Source: Curtobacterium salicis (lineage in GTDB: Bacteria > Actinomycetota > Actinomycetes > Actinomycetales > Microbacteriaceae). From it: a stretch of 64,000 bases of DNA. Positions 28,041 to 40,841 of the stretch are shown one piece after another; the first letter of the stretch is position 1, and every line of letters starts with the position of its first letter. The DNA lies in NCBI RefSeq assembly GCF_011759505.1, contig NZ_JAAOYO010000001.1, positions 310,001 through 374,000 of the forward strand, written 5' to 3'. The notes beneath the pieces are model-generated. The model saw nothing but the letters and a program-made list of their open reading frames with translations, did no database searches and was not told where the DNA came from. Position numbers and translations under genes: made by a program.

Positions 28041-30131
28041 ATGGGAGTTGCCATCGAGCCCACGCGTGCCATCCGACCCTTCGAGGTCATCAGCGAGTAC
28101 TCGCCGAGCGGTGACCAGCCCGCGGCGATCGCCGAACTCGCCGGGCGCATCAACGCGGGTGAGACCGACGTCGTGCTGCTCGGTGCGACCGGTACCGGCA
28201 AGTCGGCGACGACCGCCTGGCTCATCGAGCAGGTGCAGCGGCCGACGCTGGTCCTCGCCCACAACAAGACCTTGGCGGCCCAGCTCGCGAACGAGTTCCG
28301 CGGGCTGATGCCGAACAACGCGATCGAGTACTTCGTCTCGTACTACGACTACTACCAGCCAGAGGCCTACGTCCCGCAGACGGACACCTTCATCGAGAAG
28401 GACTCGTCCGTCAACGCCGAGGTCGAGCGGCTCCGGCACTCGACGACGAACTCGCTGCTCAGCCGGCGTGACACCGTCGTGGTCTCCACGGTGTCCTGCA
28501 TCTACGGCCTCGGCACGCCCGAGCAGTACATGAACGCCTCGGTCGCGCTGCACATCGGACAGAACATCTCCCGCGACCAGCTCGTGCGGAAGTTCGTCAG
28601 CATGCAGTACCAGCGCAACGACGTCGACTTCGCGCGCGGCACGTTCCGGGTCCGTGGCGACACGCTCGAGATCATCCCGATGTACGAAGAGCACGCGATC
28701 CGCATCGAGATGTTCGGCGACGAGATCGAAGCGCTCTCGTCCCTGCACCCGTTGACGGGCAACGTGATCGACGACCTGCCGGCCGTGTCGATCTTCCCGG
28801 CGTCCCACTACGTCGCCGACACCGACGTCATGCACCGGGCGATCAGCTCCATCAAGGACGAGCTGGCCGAGCGGCTCGCCGAGCTCGAGGGCCAGGGCAA
28901 GCTGCTCGAGGCCCAGCGGCTCCGGATGCGCACGACGTTCGACATCGAGATGATGGAGCAGATCGGGTTCTGCTCGGGCATCGAGAACTACTCCCGGCAC
29001 ATGGAAGGCCGTGGTCCCGGCGAGGCCCCGCACTGCCTCATCGACTACTTCCCGGACGACTTCCTCGTCGTCATCGACGAGTCCCACGTCACCGTGCCGC
29101 AGATCGGTGCGATGTACGAGGGCGACGCGTCCCGCAAGCGCACCCTGGTCGAGCACGGCTTCCGACTGCCGAGCGCGATGGACAACCGACCGCTGAAGTG
29201 GGAGGAGTTCCTCGACCGCGTCGGGCAGAAGGTCTTCCTGTCGGCGACCCCCGGCAAGTACGAGCTCGGCATCACGGACAGCGTCGTCGAGCAGATCATC
29301 CGCCCGACGGGCCTCATCGACCCCGAGATCATCATCAAGCCGAGCGACGGCCAGATCGACGACCTGCTCGAGGAGATCAAGCAGCGCTCGGAGAAGAACG
29401 AGCGCGTCCTCGTCACCACCCTGACCAAGCGCATGGCCGAGGAGCTCACCGACTTCCTCGGCAACGCCGGGGTGCGTGTGCGCTACCTGCACTCGGACGT
29501 CGACACCCTGAAGCGCGTCGAGCTCCTCACCGAGCTGCGTCAGGGCGTCTACGACGTGCTCATCGGCATCAACCTCCTGCGTGAGGGCCTCGACCTGCCC
29601 GAGGTCTCGCTGGTGGCGATCCTCGACGCCGACAAGGAGGGCTTCCTCCGGTCGTCGACCTCGCTCATCCAGACGATCGGTCGTGCCGCCCGCAACGTGT
29701 CGGGCCAGGTGTTGATGTACGCCGACAAGATGACCGACTCGATGAAGCAGGCCATCGAGGAGACCGACCGTCGCCGCGAGAAGCAGGTCGCGTACAACCT
29801 CGAGCACGGCATCGACCCGCAGCCGCTCCGCAAGAAGATCGCCGACATCACCGAGGTGTTGAACCGTGAGAGCGACGACACGCGCGAACTCCTCGAGCGC
29901 CGCGGGGGCGGCGTCCGTGACGGTCGCCGTGCACCGACGCCCTCGCTCCGTCGAGAGGGCATCGCCGGCGAGGGCGCGACCCAGCTCGAAGCGACGATCG
30001 CCGACCTCAACGACCAGATGCTGCAGGCGGCGACCGAGCTGAAGTTCGAGCTCGCGGCACGACTCCGCGACGAGGTCCAGGACCTGAAGAAGGCCCTGCG
30101 CCAGATGGAGTCCGCGGGCCATGTCGTCTGA
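28041..30131 (+). CDS. uvrB: Excinuclease ABC subunit B
   Basis: UvrB verifies DNA damage and recruits UvrC. The 696-residue helicase-fold protein has Walker A GATGTGKS (Lys54), the beta-hairpin region [20 protein letters not shown], the DEAD-like box VVIDESHV, and motifs V/VI ([25 protein letters not shown]). The C-terminal UVR coiled coil ([20 protein letters not shown]) is for UvrC contact. ATG 28041 is chosen over an in-frame start at 28011 because TACTGT lies 7 nt upstream and the protein then begins like its homologues. The last 11 nt overlap the downstream dehydrogenase. Confidence 0.97.
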   Translation: MGVAIEPTRAIRPFEVISEYSPSGDQPAAIAELAGRINAGETDVVLLGATGTGKSATTAWLIEQVQRPTLVLAHNKTLAAQLANEFRGLMPNNAIEYFVSYYDYYQPEAYVPQTDTFIEKDSSVNAEVERLRHSTTNSLLSRRDTVVVSTVSCIYGLGTPEQYMNASVALHIGQNISRDQLVRKFVSMQYQRNDVDFARGTFRVRGDTLEIIPMYEEHAIRIEMFGDEIEALSSLHPLTGNVIDDLPAVSIFPASHYVADTDVMHRAISSIKDELAERLAELEGQGKLLEAQRLRMRTTFDIEMMEQIGFCSGIENYSRHMEGRGPGEAPHCLIDYFPDDFLVVIDESHVTVPQIGAMYEGDASRKRTLVEHGFRLPSAMDNRPLKWEEFLDRVGQKVFLSATPGKYELGITDSVVEQIIRPTGLIDPEIIIKPSDGQIDDLLEEIKQRSEKNERVLVTTLTKRMAEELTDFLGNAGVRVRYLHSDVDTLKRVELLTELRQGVYDVLIGINLLREGLDLPEVSLVAILDADKEGFLRSSTSLIQTIGRAARNVSGQVLMYADKMTDSMKQAIEETDRRREKQVAYNLEHGIDPQPLRKKIADITEVLNRESDDTRELLERRGGGVRDGRRAPTPSLRREGIAGEGATQLEATIADLNDQMLQAATELKFELAARLRDEVQDLKKALRQMESAGHVV

Positions 30132-31074
30132 CCCCGGTGCGCGGACCGCCTCGCAGACGGTCGTCGTCACCGGGGCCAGTGCCGGGCTCGGGTACCAGGC
30201 CGCCGAGCAGCTCGCCCCGGCCGGGCACCGGGTGGTCCTGGCGACCCGCAACCCGGAGAAGGCGGCGGCCGCCGAGCGCAGCCTCCGCTCCGCGGTGCCG
30301 GGCGCCGCGCTCGAGCACGTCCACCTCGACCTGGCCGACCTCGACTCGGTCCGTGCAGCGGCGGACGCGCTGGCGGCCCTCGGCCCCGTGCACGCCGTCC
30401 TCAACAACGCCGGTGTCGTCGGGTCACGAGAGCGTCGGTCCACCGCGCAGGGGTACGAGCTGCAGATCGGCACGAACCACCTGGGGCACTTCGCCTGGAC
30501 GGGCCTCGTGCTCCCGCTGCTGCAGGCCACCGGCGGTCGCGTCGTCCACCTCGGTTCGATCTCGCACCGCTGGGCGACGCTCGACGGACACGACCCGCTC
30601 GGTGCCGGGCGCTACAACGGCTACCGGCAGTACGCACGGAGCAAGCTCGCGGTGATGCTGTTCGGGTTCGAGCTGGCGCAGCGTCTGGCGGACGCCGGGT
30701 CCACGGTGTCGAGCGTCGTGGCGCACCCGGGGCTCGCCCTCGAGTCCCTGACGCAGGACACCGGCACCGGCGACCCGGCAGCGGTGCCGTCGCGTCCCGG
30801 GCCGTCCCGGGCCGAACCGTCGTGGATCGGCGCCGGTCAGCGCTGGGTCGCGCAGGGGAAGGACGCCGGCGCGGTGCCGCTCGTGCACGCGGCGGTCGGC
30901 GGCGACGTGCGGTCCGGCGAGTACTGGGGACCGGACGGCTGGTTCCAGCTCCGCGGCCGGCCGACCGTCGTCCCGGCGGAACCGCGGGCGTACGACCGTC
31001 ACGAGGCCGCTCGGCTGTGGGCGGCCAGCGAGGCCGCTTCCGGCGTCACGTTCGCTCTGGACGCACTCGACTGA
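30121..31074 (+). CDS. Short-chain dehydrogenase/reductase
   Basis: The 317-residue classical/extended SDR has the NAD(P) fold [15 protein letters not shown] (TGxxxGxG), Arg in ATRNPEKA suggesting NADPH preference, NNAG (LNNAGVVGS), and the catalytic Ser in LGSISHR. The YxxxK tetrad is YARSK. It resembles the retinol-dehydrogenase/protochlorophyllide-reductase-like group. The substrate is unknown. A Pro/Ser-rich insertion ([13 protein letters not shown]) lies near residue 220. ATG 30121 overlaps uvrB by 11 nt, so it is translated with a DNA repair gene; whether there is a functional link is not known. Confidence 0.88.
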   Translation: MSSDPGARTASQTVVVTGASAGLGYQAAEQLAPAGHRVVLATRNPEKAAAAERSLRSAVPGAALEHVHLDLADLDSVRAAADALAALGPVHAVLNNAGVVGSRERRSTAQGYELQIGTNHLGHFAWTGLVLPLLQATGGRVVHLGSISHRWATLDGHDPLGAGRYNGYRQYARSKLAVMLFGFELAQRLADAGSTVSSVVAHPGLALESLTQDTGTGDPAAVPSRPGPSRAEPSWIGAGQRWVAQGKDAGAVPLVHAAVGGDVRSGEYWGPDGWFQLRGRPTVVPAEPRAYDRHEAARLWAASEAASGVTFALDALD

Positions 31075-31108
31075 GCCGACTCGGCGGGCGATTGTCGGAC
31101 CGGCTTCG

Positions 31109-31114
31109 TAGAAT
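31109..31114 (+). promoter_or_regulatory. Leaderless -10 box (TAGAAT) of uvrA
   Basis: TAGAAT is a near-consensus -10 ending 8 nt before ATG 31123. No Shine-Dalgarno sequence is present. This gives uvrA its own promoter although it follows uvrB and the SDR in the same direction. Confidence 0.65.
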
Positions 31115-31122
31115 CGTCTGCG

Positions 31123-34100
31123 ATGACCATCACCTCTGACCGCGGAACCGCCATGTCCGGCCCGGACGACTTCGACGAGCCGTCGGACCTGCACCTGCCC
31201 GGCGGGACGGCACCGCACGACACGTCGACGCTCAGCGTCCGTGGCGCGCGCGTGCACAACCTCCGGGACGTCGACCTCGAGATCCCGCGTGACTCCCTCG
31301 TCGTGTTCACCGGCCTGTCCGGCTCGGGCAAGTCGTCGCTGGCGTTCGACACGATCTTCGCCGAGGGACAGCGACGCTACGTCGAGTCCCTCTCGGCGTA
31401 CGCCCGGCAGTTCCTCGGGCAGGTCGACCGACCGGACGTCGACTTCATCGAGGGCCTGTCACCCGCCGTGTCGATCGACCAGAAGTCGACGAACCGGAAC
31501 CCGCGGTCGACGGTGGGCACGATCACCGAGGTCTACGACTACATGCGTCTGCTCTGGGCGCGCATCGGCATCCCGCACTGCCCCGTCTGCGGTGAGGTGA
31601 TCAGCAAGCAGAGCGTGCAGCAGATCGCCGACCAGCTCATGACGCAGGAGACCGGAACCCGCTTCCAGGTGCTCGCGCCGATCGTGTCGAAGAAGAAGGG
31701 CGAGTTCGTCGACCTCTTCCAGGAGCTCGCCGCCTCCGGCTACTCGCGTGCGATCGTCGACGGCGAGCGGATCCAGCTGAGCAGCCCGCCGACCCTGAAG
31801 AAGCAGGTCAAGCACGACATCTCCGTCATCGTCGACCGTCTGGTCGCGAGCGACGACATCCTCGGACGCCTCACGGACTCGCTCGAGACCGCTCTGCGTC
31901 TGACGAACGGCACCGTGGCGATCGACCTCGTCGACCACGAGGGCCCCGGCGCGGTGCGGACCTACTCCGAGAACCTCTCCTGCCCGAACAACCACCCGCT
32001 GGCCCTCACCGAGATCGAGCCGCGGACGTTCTCGTTCAATGCCCCGTTCGGCGCCTGCCCCGAGTGCTCCGGCCTCGGCACCCGGATGTCGGTCGACCCG
32101 GACCTGGTGCTCGGTGACCCCGAAGCCTCGCTGAAGGACGGCGTGCTGCTGCCCTGGACCGGCACGAGCGGCCTCTACTCGTACTTCGAGAAGCTGCTCG
32201 CGGGACTCGGCAAGGAGCTCGGCTTCCGCATGGACACGCCGTGGAGCCAGCTGCCGTCGTCCGTGCAGGCGGCGATCCTGACGGGCAAGGACTTCGAGGT
32301 CTCGGTGTCGTGGCGGAACCGCTTCGGCCGCGAGATGCGGTACACCAGCGGGTTCGAGGGCGTCATGCCCTACATCGAGCGGAAGTTCGCCGAAGCCGAG
32401 ACCGACGCGCAGCGCCAGCGGTTCCAGGGCTACCTGCGCGAGGTCCCCTGCCCCGTCTGCGACGGCACCCGCCTCAAGCCCGAGGTGCTCGGCGTGACCG
32501 TCGACGGCCGCAGCATCGCGGACGTGACGGGCATGGCGCTCGACGAGGCCTACGCGTTCATGGCGGACATCGCGCTGACCAAGCGTGAAGCACACATCGC
32601 GGCCGCGGTCCTCCGCGAGATCCGGGCGCGCCTCGAGTTCCTGCTCGAGGTCGGCCTCAACTACCTGACGCTCGCGCGCGGTGCCGGTGGGCTCTCCGGT
32701 GGCGAAGCGCAGCGCATCCGTCTCGCCACGCAGATCGGCTCCGGCCTGACCGGCGTGCTCTACGTCCTCGACGAGCCGAGCATCGGCCTGCACCAGCGTG
32801 ACAACCGCCGCCTGATCGACACCCTGGTCAAGCTGAAGGACCTCGGCAACACCTTGATCGTCGTCGAGCACGACGAGGACACCATCCGCACCGCCGACTG
32901 GGTGGTCGACATCGGCCCGGGTGCCGGCGTCAACGGTGGCAAGGTCGTGCACTCCGGCTCCTACGCCGACATGATCGAGAACCGCGAGTCGATCACGGGC
33001 GACTACCTCGCCGGCCGTCGCTCGATCGAGATGCCGTCCGAGCGCCGGACGGTGAACCGCAAGCGCGTGATCACCGTGCAGGGAGCCCGGGCGAACAACC
33101 TCAAGGACGTGGACGTCGACTTCCCGCTCGGGGTGTTCACGGCGGTCACCGGTGTGAGCGGATCCGGCAAGTCGACCCTGGTGAACGACATCCTGTACAA
33201 GGTGCTCGCCAACCAGCTCAACGGTGCCCGGCACATCGCGGGCAAGCACACCCGCGTGAAGGGCCTCGACCAGCTGGACAAGGTCGTGCACGTCGACCAG
33301 GCGCCGATCGGTCGCACCCCGCGCTCGAATCCCGCGACCTACACCGGCGTCTTCGACCGCATCCGCCAGCTCTTCGCCGAGACGCAGGAGGCCAAGACCC
33401 GCGGCTACCAGCCCGGACGGTTCAGCTTCAACGTCAAGGGCGGTCGCTGCGAGAACTGCTCCGGTGACGGCACGATCAAGATCGAGATGAACTTCCTGCC
33501 CGACGTCTACGTCGCGTGCGAGGTCTGCGGCGGGGCGCGGTACAACCGAGAGACGCTGCAGGTCCACTACAAGGGCAAGAGCATCTCCGAGGTCCTGGAC
33601 ATGCCGATCAGCGAAGCGGCCGAGTTCTTCGAGCCGATCTCCGCGATCCACCGGTACATGGCGACGCTCGTCGACGTCGGGCTCGGCTACGTCCGGCTCG
33701 GGCAGAGCGCGACGACCCTGTCCGGGGGCGAGGCGCAGCGCGTCAAGCTCGCGACCGAGCTGCAGCGCCGTTCGAACGGTCGCACCGTGTACGTGCTCGA
33801 CGAGCCGACGACGGGTCTGCACTTCGAGGACGTCCGGAAGCTCCTGCTCGTGCTGCAGTCGCTCGTCGACAAGGGCAACACCGTCATCACCATCGAGCAC
33901 AACCTCGACGTCATCAAGTCCGCGGACTGGGTCATCGACATGGGTCCCGAGGGTGGTTCCGGCGGCGGCACGGTCCTCGCGACCGGCACCCCGGAACACG
34001 TCGCCGACGTCCCCGAGAGCCACACCGGCGTCTTCCTCCGCGAGATCCTCGAGGCGCAGGACGCCCGCGTGGGCAAGCAGCGATCGGTCGGCGCACGTCG

Positions 34101-34131
34101 AGCAGGTGCACAGAAGGCGGGTGCTCGCTAG
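31123..34131 (+). CDS. uvrA: Excinuclease ABC subunit A
   Basis: UvrA is the damage-sensing ABC ATPase dimer of nucleotide excision repair. The 1002-residue protein has two ATPase modules: Walker [10 protein letters not shown] (about 66) with signature [14 protein letters not shown], and GVSGSGKST (about 685) with [13 protein letters not shown]. Zinc-binding CxxC pairs are present ([37 protein letters not shown]). The first about 30 residues ([20 protein letters not shown]) are a lineage-specific extension; ATG 31153 would be an alternative start, but the TAGAAT box favours 31123. The C-terminal tail is basic. uvrC starts at the very next base. Confidence 0.97.
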   Translation: MTITSDRGTAMSGPDDFDEPSDLHLPGGTAPHDTSTLSVRGARVHNLRDVDLEIPRDSLVVFTGLSGSGKSSLAFDTIFAEGQRRYVESLSAYARQFLGQVDRPDVDFIEGLSPAVSIDQKSTNRNPRSTVGTITEVYDYMRLLWARIGIPHCPVCGEVISKQSVQQIADQLMTQETGTRFQVLAPIVSKKKGEFVDLFQELAASGYSRAIVDGERIQLSSPPTLKKQVKHDISVIVDRLVASDDILGRLTDSLETALRLTNGTVAIDLVDHEGPGAVRTYSENLSCPNNHPLALTEIEPRTFSFNAPFGACPECSGLGTRMSVDPDLVLGDPEASLKDGVLLPWTGTSGLYSYFEKLLAGLGKELGFRMDTPWSQLPSSVQAAILTGKDFEVSVSWRNRFGREMRYTSGFEGVMPYIERKFAEAETDAQRQRFQGYLREVPCPVCDGTRLKPEVLGVTVDGRSIADVTGMALDEAYAFMADIALTKREAHIAAAVLREIRARLEFLLEVGLNYLTLARGAGGLSGGEAQRIRLATQIGSGLTGVLYVLDEPSIGLHQRDNRRLIDTLVKLKDLGNTLIVVEHDEDTIRTADWVVDIGPGAGVNGGKVVHSGSYADMIENRESITGDYLAGRRSIEMPSERRTVNRKRVITVQGARANNLKDVDVDFPLGVFTAVTGVSGSGKSTLVNDILYKVLANQLNGARHIAGKHTRVKGLDQLDKVVHVDQAPIGRTPRSNPATYTGVFDRIRQLFAETQEAKTRGYQPGRFSFNVKGGRCENCSGDGTIKIEMNFLPDVYVACEVCGGARYNRETLQVHYKGKSISEVLDMPISEAAEFFEPISAIHRYMATLVDVGLGYVRLGQSATTLSGGEAQRVKLATELQRRSNGRTVYVLDEPTTGLHFEDVRKLLLVLQSLVDKGNTVITIEHNLDVIKSADWVIDMGPEGGSGGGTVLATGTPEHVADVPESHTGVFLREILEAQDARVGKQRSVGARRAGAQKAGAR

Positions 34132-36279
34132 GTGGCCGACACCGTCTCCTGGCGGCCCAAGGCGGGGGAGATCCCGACCGACCCGGGCGTCTACCGATGG
34201 CGCGACGGCAGCGGTCGGGTGCTCTACGTCGGCAAGGCGAAGAACCTCCGCGCCCGACTGAGCAACTACTTCGCGCCGCTGCCGACCCTGCACGAGCGCA
34301 CCCGACGCATGGTGCTGACGGCGAAGAGCGTCGAGTGGACCACCGTCGGGTCCGAGATCGAGGCGCTGCAGCTCGAGTACACGTGGATCAAGGAGTTCGA
34401 CCCGCCGTTCAACGTCAAGTTCCGGGACGACAAGTCGTACCCGTACATGGCGATCACCATGGCGGACGAAGCACCCCGGGTGATGGTGACCCGGAACCGG
34501 AAGATCAAGGGCGCCAAGTACTTCGGGCCGTACCCGAAGATCTGGGCGGTGCACGACACCATCGACCTGATGATCAAGGTGTTCCCGATCCGCACCTGCT
34601 CGGAGTCCTCGTACAAGCGGGCGATGCAGACCGGCAAGCCCTGCTTCCCGGGCCAGATCGGCAAGTGCGGCGGGCCGTGCTCGCAGCGCGTGACGATCGA
34701 GGAGCACCGGGCGCTCGTCGAGGAGTTCGTCCGGTTCATGGGCAGCTACGACCGTCGGGTCATCACGCAGCTCCGACAGCGGATGGCCGCCTCGGCGGAC
34801 GCCATGCAGTACGAGCAGGCGGCGCGCTTCCGCGACCAGGTCGAAGCGCTCGAAGCGGTCCTCGAGAAGTCCGCCGTGGTCCTCAAGGACTCGGTCGACC
34901 TCGACCTGTTCGGCATCGCCGAGGACGAGCTGGCCGCCGCCGTGCAGCTGTTCTCGGTCCGCGGCGGCCGCATCCGGGGTGTCCGGGGGTGGGTCGTCGA
35001 CAAGGAGCTCGACATCAGCACGGGTGACCTCGTCGAACAGATCGTGCAGGGCGTGTACGCCGACGACGGTCTCTCGACGGGCGCCGACGGTGCCCTGCTC
35101 ACCCAGGCGAGTGCCGACCCGACGCCGGGTGTCGCGAACGACGGTCCGCCCCGGGAGATCGTGGTCCCGGTGCTGCCGGACGACGCCGACGCGTTGCAGC
35201 AGTGGCTGAGCGACCGCCGCGGTGGTCGTGGCACGAAGCTCAGCACGGCGCAGCGCGGCGACCGCGCCGGCCTGGCCCGGACGGCGTCACAGAACGCCCA
35301 GCAGGCGCTGATGCTCTACAAGACCAAGCGCTCGGCCGACTACACCACGCGTGCCGCGGCCCTGGCCGACATCCAGGAGGCCCTGGGCATGACCGAGGCC
35401 CCGCTGCGGATGGAGTGCTACGACATCTCGCACCTGCAGGGCACGAACGTCGTCGCGTCGATGGTGGTGTTCGAGGACGGTCTGCCGCGGAAGGACCAGT
35501 ACCGCCGCTACACGATCGCCGAGACCACCGACGACACCGACAGCATGTACCAGGTGCTCACCCGGCGCCTGGCCCGGCTCGACGAGGACGCCGCCGTGCC
35601 GGACGTCCCGGACGTCACCGGCGACGGAGTGGTCGAGGGGTCGAAGCCCTCGAAGCGGTTCGCGTACCGTCCGCAGCTGCTCGTCGTCGACGGTGGGCAA
35701 CCCCAGGTCGCCGCGGCGAAACGCGCGCTCGACGAGGCCGGTGTCCGGGACATCGCCCTGGTCGGGATCGCGAAGCGACTCGAGGAGCTCTGGCTGCCGG
35801 ACGACGACTTCCCGGTGATCCTGCCGCGCAACTCGGAGGCGCTCTTCCTCATCCAGCGCCTCCGCGACGAGGCGCACCGGTTCGCGATCACGCACCAGCG
35901 CACGCGCCGGAAGCGTGACGTCCGCTCGCAGCTGTCCGAGATCCCCGGACTCGGACCGAACCGCGTCTCGGCGCTGCTCAAGCACTTCGGGTCGGTCGCC
36001 CGCCTCCGGCAGGCGACGGCGGAGGAGGTCGCCGAGGTGCCGGGCGTCGGTCCCGCGACCGCTGCCGCGGTCGTGCGGAAGCTCACGACGGTGCCGACCA
36101 GCGCACCCGAGTCGGCCAGCGCACCCGAGCCGGGCAGCGCGCCCGAGCCGGCCAGCGTACCCGAGCCGGGCAGCGCGCCCGAGCCGGGCAGCGCACCCGA
36201 GCCGAGCAGCGCACCCGAGCCGGGAGGCACGGTGCGCGTCCCCGAGACGACCCCGGACGGGCCGCACCTGCCTGTCTGA
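34132..36279 (+). CDS. uvrC: Excinuclease ABC subunit C, with a repeat-rich C-terminal tail
   Basis: UvrC makes both incisions in nucleotide excision repair. Domains in order: GIY-YIG nuclease (about 15-95, [20 protein letters not shown]), Cys-rich segment, UVR motif (about 205-240), RNase H-like nuclease ([12 protein letters not shown] with the catalytic Asp), and tandem helix-hairpin-helix ([25 protein letters not shown]). A normal UvrC would stop near residue 655. This one continues with seven SAPEPG-type hexapeptides and a short acidic tail. GTG 34132 directly follows the uvrA TAG. Two internal insertions (for example [16 protein letters not shown]) are lineage-specific. Confidence 0.96.
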   Translation: MADTVSWRPKAGEIPTDPGVYRWRDGSGRVLYVGKAKNLRARLSNYFAPLPTLHERTRRMVLTAKSVEWTTVGSEIEALQLEYTWIKEFDPPFNVKFRDDKSYPYMAITMADEAPRVMVTRNRKIKGAKYFGPYPKIWAVHDTIDLMIKVFPIRTCSESSYKRAMQTGKPCFPGQIGKCGGPCSQRVTIEEHRALVEEFVRFMGSYDRRVITQLRQRMAASADAMQYEQAARFRDQVEALEAVLEKSAVVLKDSVDLDLFGIAEDELAAAVQLFSVRGGRIRGVRGWVVDKELDISTGDLVEQIVQGVYADDGLSTGADGALLTQASADPTPGVANDGPPREIVVPVLPDDADALQQWLSDRRGGRGTKLSTAQRGDRAGLARTASQNAQQALMLYKTKRSADYTTRAAALADIQEALGMTEAPLRMECYDISHLQGTNVVASMVVFEDGLPRKDQYRRYTIAETTDDTDSMYQVLTRRLARLDEDAAVPDVPDVTGDGVVEGSKPSKRFAYRPQLLVVDGGQPQVAAAKRALDEAGVRDIALVGIAKRLEELWLPDDDFPVILPRNSEALFLIQRLRDEAHRFAITHQRTRRKRDVRSQLSEIPGLGPNRVSALLKHFGSVARLRQATAEEVAEVPGVGPATAAAVVRKLTTVPTSAPESASAPEPGSAPEPASVPEPGSAPEPGSAPEPSSAPEPGGTVRVPETTPDGPHLPV
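36100..36225 (+). repeat. Seven 18-bp in-frame repeats at the uvrC 3' end
   Basis: Seven units of 18 bp, consensus AGCGCACCCGAGCCGGGC, encode [36 protein letters not shown] and SAPEPG. Unit length keeps the frame, so copy number could vary without breaking UvrC. Confidence 0.9.
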
Positions 36280-36282
36280 CCC

Positions 36283-36297
36283 GGTACGGGCCTCCCG
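36283..36297. repeat. Half copy of the GGAGGC-family palindrome
   Basis: GGTACGGGCCTCCCG resembles one arm of the palindromes at 42499 and 57931 (which read GGTACCGGGCCTCCCG) but lacks one C. The matching left arm is absent. It lies just after the uvrC stop, the same kind of place as the full copies, and looks like a decayed remnant. Confidence 0.45.
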
Positions 36298-36427
36298 ACC
36301 GGACGGTAGCCTGGACGCGGACCGGAGGGTGCAGCCCGACGGTCCGCGGGCCCACCCGGTCGAGCGCGCCGCGCCCGGCCACGACGGGCGACCCGCCCGG
36401 CCACACCACGATGGAGCCCCTTCGCAG

Positions 36428-37315
36428 ATGACCGACACCACCCCGCAGCAACAGCACGACGTCCTCATCGTGACGGGCATGTCCGGTGCGGGGCGGTCGA
36501 CGGTCGGCAAGGCGCTGGAGGACCTCGGCTGGTACGTCGTCGACAACCTGCCGACCCAGATGCTCGGCCCGCTCACCGACCTGGCCGACCGCGCGGGGGA
36601 GTCGATCCCGAAGATCGCCACCGTCGTCGACGTCCGCGGCGGCCGGTTCTTCACGGACCCGGAGCGCGCTGTCCAGTCGCTGCGCGAGAGCACGAGTGCC
36701 CGCGTCCGGGTGCTGTTCCTCGAGGCGACCGACCAGGTCCTGGTGCGACGCTTCGAGCAGGTGCGTCGGCCGCACCCCCTGCAGGGCGAGGACACGCTGC
36801 TCGACGGCATCGCCCGGGAGCGCACCCGGTTGCTCGGGCTGCGTGAAGCGTCCGACCTGATCATCGACACGTCCGACCTGAACATCCACCAGCTCGCGAA
36901 TTCGGTCACCGAGCGGTTCGCCGAGGACCGGTTCGTCGGGGTCCAGGTCACGCTGATGAGCTTCGGTTTCAAGTACGGGCTGCCCGCGGACGCCGACATG
37001 GTGGCCGACGTGCGCTTCATCCCGAACCCCTACTGGGTGCCGGAACTCCGGCCGCACACGGGCCTCGACAAGCCCGTCTCGGACTACGTCATGGAGCAGT
37101 CCGGAGCCCGTCCGTTCGTCGACCGCTACACCTCCGTGCTGGAGCCGGTCTTCGAGGGGTACCAGCGCGAGAACAAAAGACACGCTACGATCGCCATCGG
37201 CTGTACCGGCGGCAAGCACCGTTCGGTCGCCATCGTCGCCGAGTTGGCGAGCCTCCTCCGCGGGATGCCCAACGTCGCCGTGCGTGTGAAGAACCGAGAT
37301 CTCGGCCGGGAGTGA
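36428..37315 (+). CDS. rapZ: RapZ/YvcJ family nucleotide-binding protein
   Basis: The 295-residue P-loop protein has a Walker A variant GMSGAGRST (17-25; Arg in place of Lys is normal in this family), and DVRGGRFF. The C-terminal domain has [20 protein letters not shown] and [12 protein letters not shown], the RapZ signatures. E. coli RapZ guides RNase E to the small RNA GlmZ and senses glucosamine-6-phosphate. Actinobacteria lack that RNA, so the role here is less clear. ATG 36428 has GGAG at 36413-36416; a TAGCCT -10 candidate is at 36307-36312. uvrC-rapZ-whiA is the conserved actinobacterial order. Confidence 0.95.
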   Translation: MTDTTPQQQHDVLIVTGMSGAGRSTVGKALEDLGWYVVDNLPTQMLGPLTDLADRAGESIPKIATVVDVRGGRFFTDPERAVQSLRESTSARVRVLFLEATDQVLVRRFEQVRRPHPLQGEDTLLDGIARERTRLLGLREASDLIIDTSDLNIHQLANSVTERFAEDRFVGVQVTLMSFGFKYGLPADADMVADVRFIPNPYWVPELRPHTGLDKPVSDYVMEQSGARPFVDRYTSVLEPVFEGYQRENKRHATIAIGCTGGKHRSVAIVAELASLLRGMPNVAVRVKNRDLGRE

Positions 37316-37393
37316 CCGTCCCACCGGCCGCCTCCACACGTGCGCGCCCCGGGACCGCAGAACCCCACCCCGAAGAACGTAAGGAATGATGCC

Positions 37394-38374
37394 GTGCCGT
37401 TGACTGCCGAGGTGAAGGACGAGCTGGCCAGGGTCGTCGTCAACCGGAACACGGTCCGCGCCGCCGAACTCGCGACCGTCCTGCGCTTCGCCGGGGGCCT
37501 GCACGTCATCTCCGGCCGCATCGCGGTCGAGGTCGAGCTCGACACCCGGATCATCGTGCACCGCGTCCGCAAGGACCTCGCCGAGCTGTACGGCGTCCGG
37601 AGCGAGGCGTCCGTCGGATCGACCGCGTCCTCCCGTCGCGGCACCCGCTACCTCGTGCGTGTGCTCGAGGCCGGCGAGACGCTCGCCCGCCAGACCGGCC
37701 TGATGGACGCCCGCCGGCGTCCGGTGCGCGGCCTCCCGAACCGCCTCACCACCGGCAACCGCGAGGACCTCGCCGCCATCTGGCGCGGTGCCTTCCTCGC
37801 CTCCGGCACCCTGACCGACCCGGGTCGTGCCGCGGCCCTCGAGGTCACCTGCCCGGGCAACGAGGCCGCGATGGCACTCGTCGGGGCAGCGTCCCGCCTC
37901 GGCATCGCCGCGAAGGGCCGTGAGGTCCGCGGGGTGCACCGCGTCGTCATCCGGGACGGCGAGGCCATCGGCCAGATGCTCACCGCGATGGGTGCCGCCC
38001 GCACGACTGCGGACTGGGAGGAGATGCGCCAGCGCCGCGAGGTCCGTGCCACCGCCAACCGCCTCGTCAACTTCGACGACGCGAACCTCCGACGCTCCGC
38101 GCAGGCCGCCGTCGCCGCATGTGCCCGGGTCGAGCGTGCGCTCGAGATCCTCGGCGACGAAGTCCCCGACCACCTGCAGTACGCCGGCTCCCTCCGCCTG
38201 GAGCACCGCGACGCGTCGCTGGACGAGCTCGGGCAGCACGCGGACCCGCCCATGACGAAGGACGCCATCGCCGGGCGCATCCGCCGCCTGCTCGCGATGG
38301 CCGACAAGCGCGCCAGCGACCTCGGCATCCCGGGCACCGAGGCCAGCGTGCCGGAAGAGCTCGAGGGCGCCTGA
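37394..38374 (+). CDS. whiA: DNA-binding protein WhiA
   Basis: WhiA has a degenerate LAGLIDADG homing-endonuclease fold plus a C-terminal helix-turn-helix. In Streptomyces it controls sporulation septation, and in non-sporulating actinobacteria it affects cell division and envelope genes. The 326-residue protein starts [16 protein letters not shown], with [23 protein letters not shown] in the LAGLIDADG part and the [23 protein letters not shown] near 285. GTG 37394 is chosen because AAGGA (37381-37385) is 8 nt upstream and all homologues begin here; reading from 37340 is unlikely. Confidence 0.96.
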   Translation: MPLTAEVKDELARVVVNRNTVRAAELATVLRFAGGLHVISGRIAVEVELDTRIIVHRVRKDLAELYGVRSEASVGSTASSRRGTRYLVRVLEAGETLARQTGLMDARRRPVRGLPNRLTTGNREDLAAIWRGAFLASGTLTDPGRAAALEVTCPGNEAAMALVGAASRLGIAAKGREVRGVHRVVIRDGEAIGQMLTAMGAARTTADWEEMRQRREVRATANRLVNFDDANLRRSAQAAVAACARVERALEILGDEVPDHLQYAGSLRLEHRDASLDELGQHADPPMTKDAIAGRIRRLLAMADKRASDLGIPGTEASVPEELEGA

Positions 38375-38385
38375 GCAGAGCCCCC

Positions 38386-38407
38386 GCCGGTCAGTGCGCT
38401 GACCGGC
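38386..38407 (+). terminator. Small hairpin after whiA
   Basis: GCCGGTCAG (38386-38394) and CTGACCGGC (38399-38407) form a 9-bp stem with a TGCG loop, 12 nt after the whiA stop. There is no T run. Confidence 0.65.
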
Positions 38408-38408
38408 T

Positions 38409-39619
<1,211 letters not shown>

Positions 39620-39623
39620 CCTG

Positions 39624-40841
39624 ATGGCTCTCCGCACCCTCGAGGACCTCGGCGACCTCGCCGGCAAGCGTGTCGTCGTCCGCTGTGACCTGAACGTCCC
39701 GCTCAAGGACGGCACGATCACGGACGACGGCCGCGTGCGGGCGTCGCTCACCACCCTGAACACCCTGATCACCGCCGGCGCGCGGGTGATCGTGGTGTCC
39801 CACCTCGGTCGACCCGACGGCGAACGGAAGCCCGAGTACTCGCTCGCGCCCGTCGCCCAGCGGCTGTCCGAGCTGCTCGGCAAGCCGGTCGCCTTCGTCG
39901 ACGAGACCGTCGGCGACGGGGCGACCGCGGCTGCCGAGGCCCTCGAGGACGGCGACGTCCTGCTGCTCGAGAACCTCCGCTTCAACCCGGAGGAGACCTC
40001 GAAGGACGCTGCCGACCGCACTGCCTTCGCGGAGCGCATCGCCGCGCTCGGGGACGCCTTCGTCTCCGACGGGTTCGGCGTCGTGCACCGCAAGCAGGCC
40101 TCCGTGTACGAGCTGGCTGCGGCGCTCCCCAGCGCGGCCGGTCAGCTCATCGAGCAGGAACTGACCGTGCTCGAGCGCCTGACCAAGGACCCGGAGCGGC
40201 CGTACACGGTCGTCCTCGGCGGGTCGAAGGTCAGCGACAAGCTCGGCGTGATCGACCACCTCCTGCCGCGGGTCGACACGATCTGCATCGGCGGCGGCAT
40301 GCTCTTCACCTTCCTCGCGGCCCAGGGCCACGGGGTGGCGAAGTCGCTGCTCGAGCAGGACCAGCTCGACGTCGTCCGCGAGTACCTGTCCCGTGCGACG
40401 GAGCTCGGCGTGACCATCGACCTGCCGACCGACGTCGTGGTGGCCTCCGGGTTCGCCGCCGACGCCGAGCACGAGACCGTCGCCGCGGACGCCATCGAGT
40501 CGTCCTCCTTCGGCGCCGACGGCATCGGCCTCGACATCGGTCCGGGGACGGCCGAGCGGTTCGCCCGCGCGGTCTCGGCGTCGAAGACGGTGTTCTGGAA
40601 CGGCCCGATGGGCGTGTTCGAGTTCCCGGCCTTCGCCGCCGGCACGAAGACGGTCGCCCAGGCGCTGACCGAGGTCGACGGCCTCGGCGTGGTCGGCGGT
40701 GGCGACTCCGCTGCCGCAGTCCGGTCGCTCGGCTTCACCGACGACCAGTTCGGCCACATCTCCACCGGTGGCGGAGCGAGCCTCGAGTTCCTCGAGGGCA
40801 AGTCGCTCCCCGGCCTCGAAGCGCTCGGATGGTCCGCATGA
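39624..40841 (+). CDS. pgk: Phosphoglycerate kinase
   Basis: Pgk makes ATP from 1,3-bisphosphoglycerate. The 405-residue two-domain protein has [11 protein letters not shown] (substrate Arg/Asp), [22 protein letters not shown], and [13 protein letters not shown]. The hinge is [12 protein letters not shown], and the nucleotide loop is GGGDSAAAV with [21 protein letters not shown] 39624 starts 4 nt after gap, too close for a separate promoter. The stop overlaps tpiA. Confidence 0.98.
   Translation: MALRTLEDLGDLAGKRVVVRCDLNVPLKDGTITDDGRVRASLTTLNTLITAGARVIVVSHLGRPDGERKPEYSLAPVAQRLSELLGKPVAFVDETVGDGATAAAEALEDGDVLLLENLRFNPEETSKDAADRTAFAERIAALGDAFVSDGFGVVHRKQASVYELAAALPSAAGQLIEQELTVLERLTKDPERPYTVVLGGSKVSDKLGVIDHLLPRVDTICIGGGMLFTFLAAQGHGVAKSLLEQDQLDVVREYLSRATELGVTIDLPTDVVVASGFAADAEHETVAADAIESSSFGADGIGLDIGPGTAERFARAVSASKTVFWNGPMGVFEFPAFAAGTKTVAQALTEVDGLGVVGGGDSAAAVRSLGFTDDQFGHISTGGGASLEFLEGKSLPGLEALGWSA

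Noticed and set aside
36100..36225. CRISPR-like array
   Set aside because: Units are 18 bp, contiguous without spacers and in frame with uvrC, so this is a coding tandem repeat. No cas genes are present and no other array was seen.
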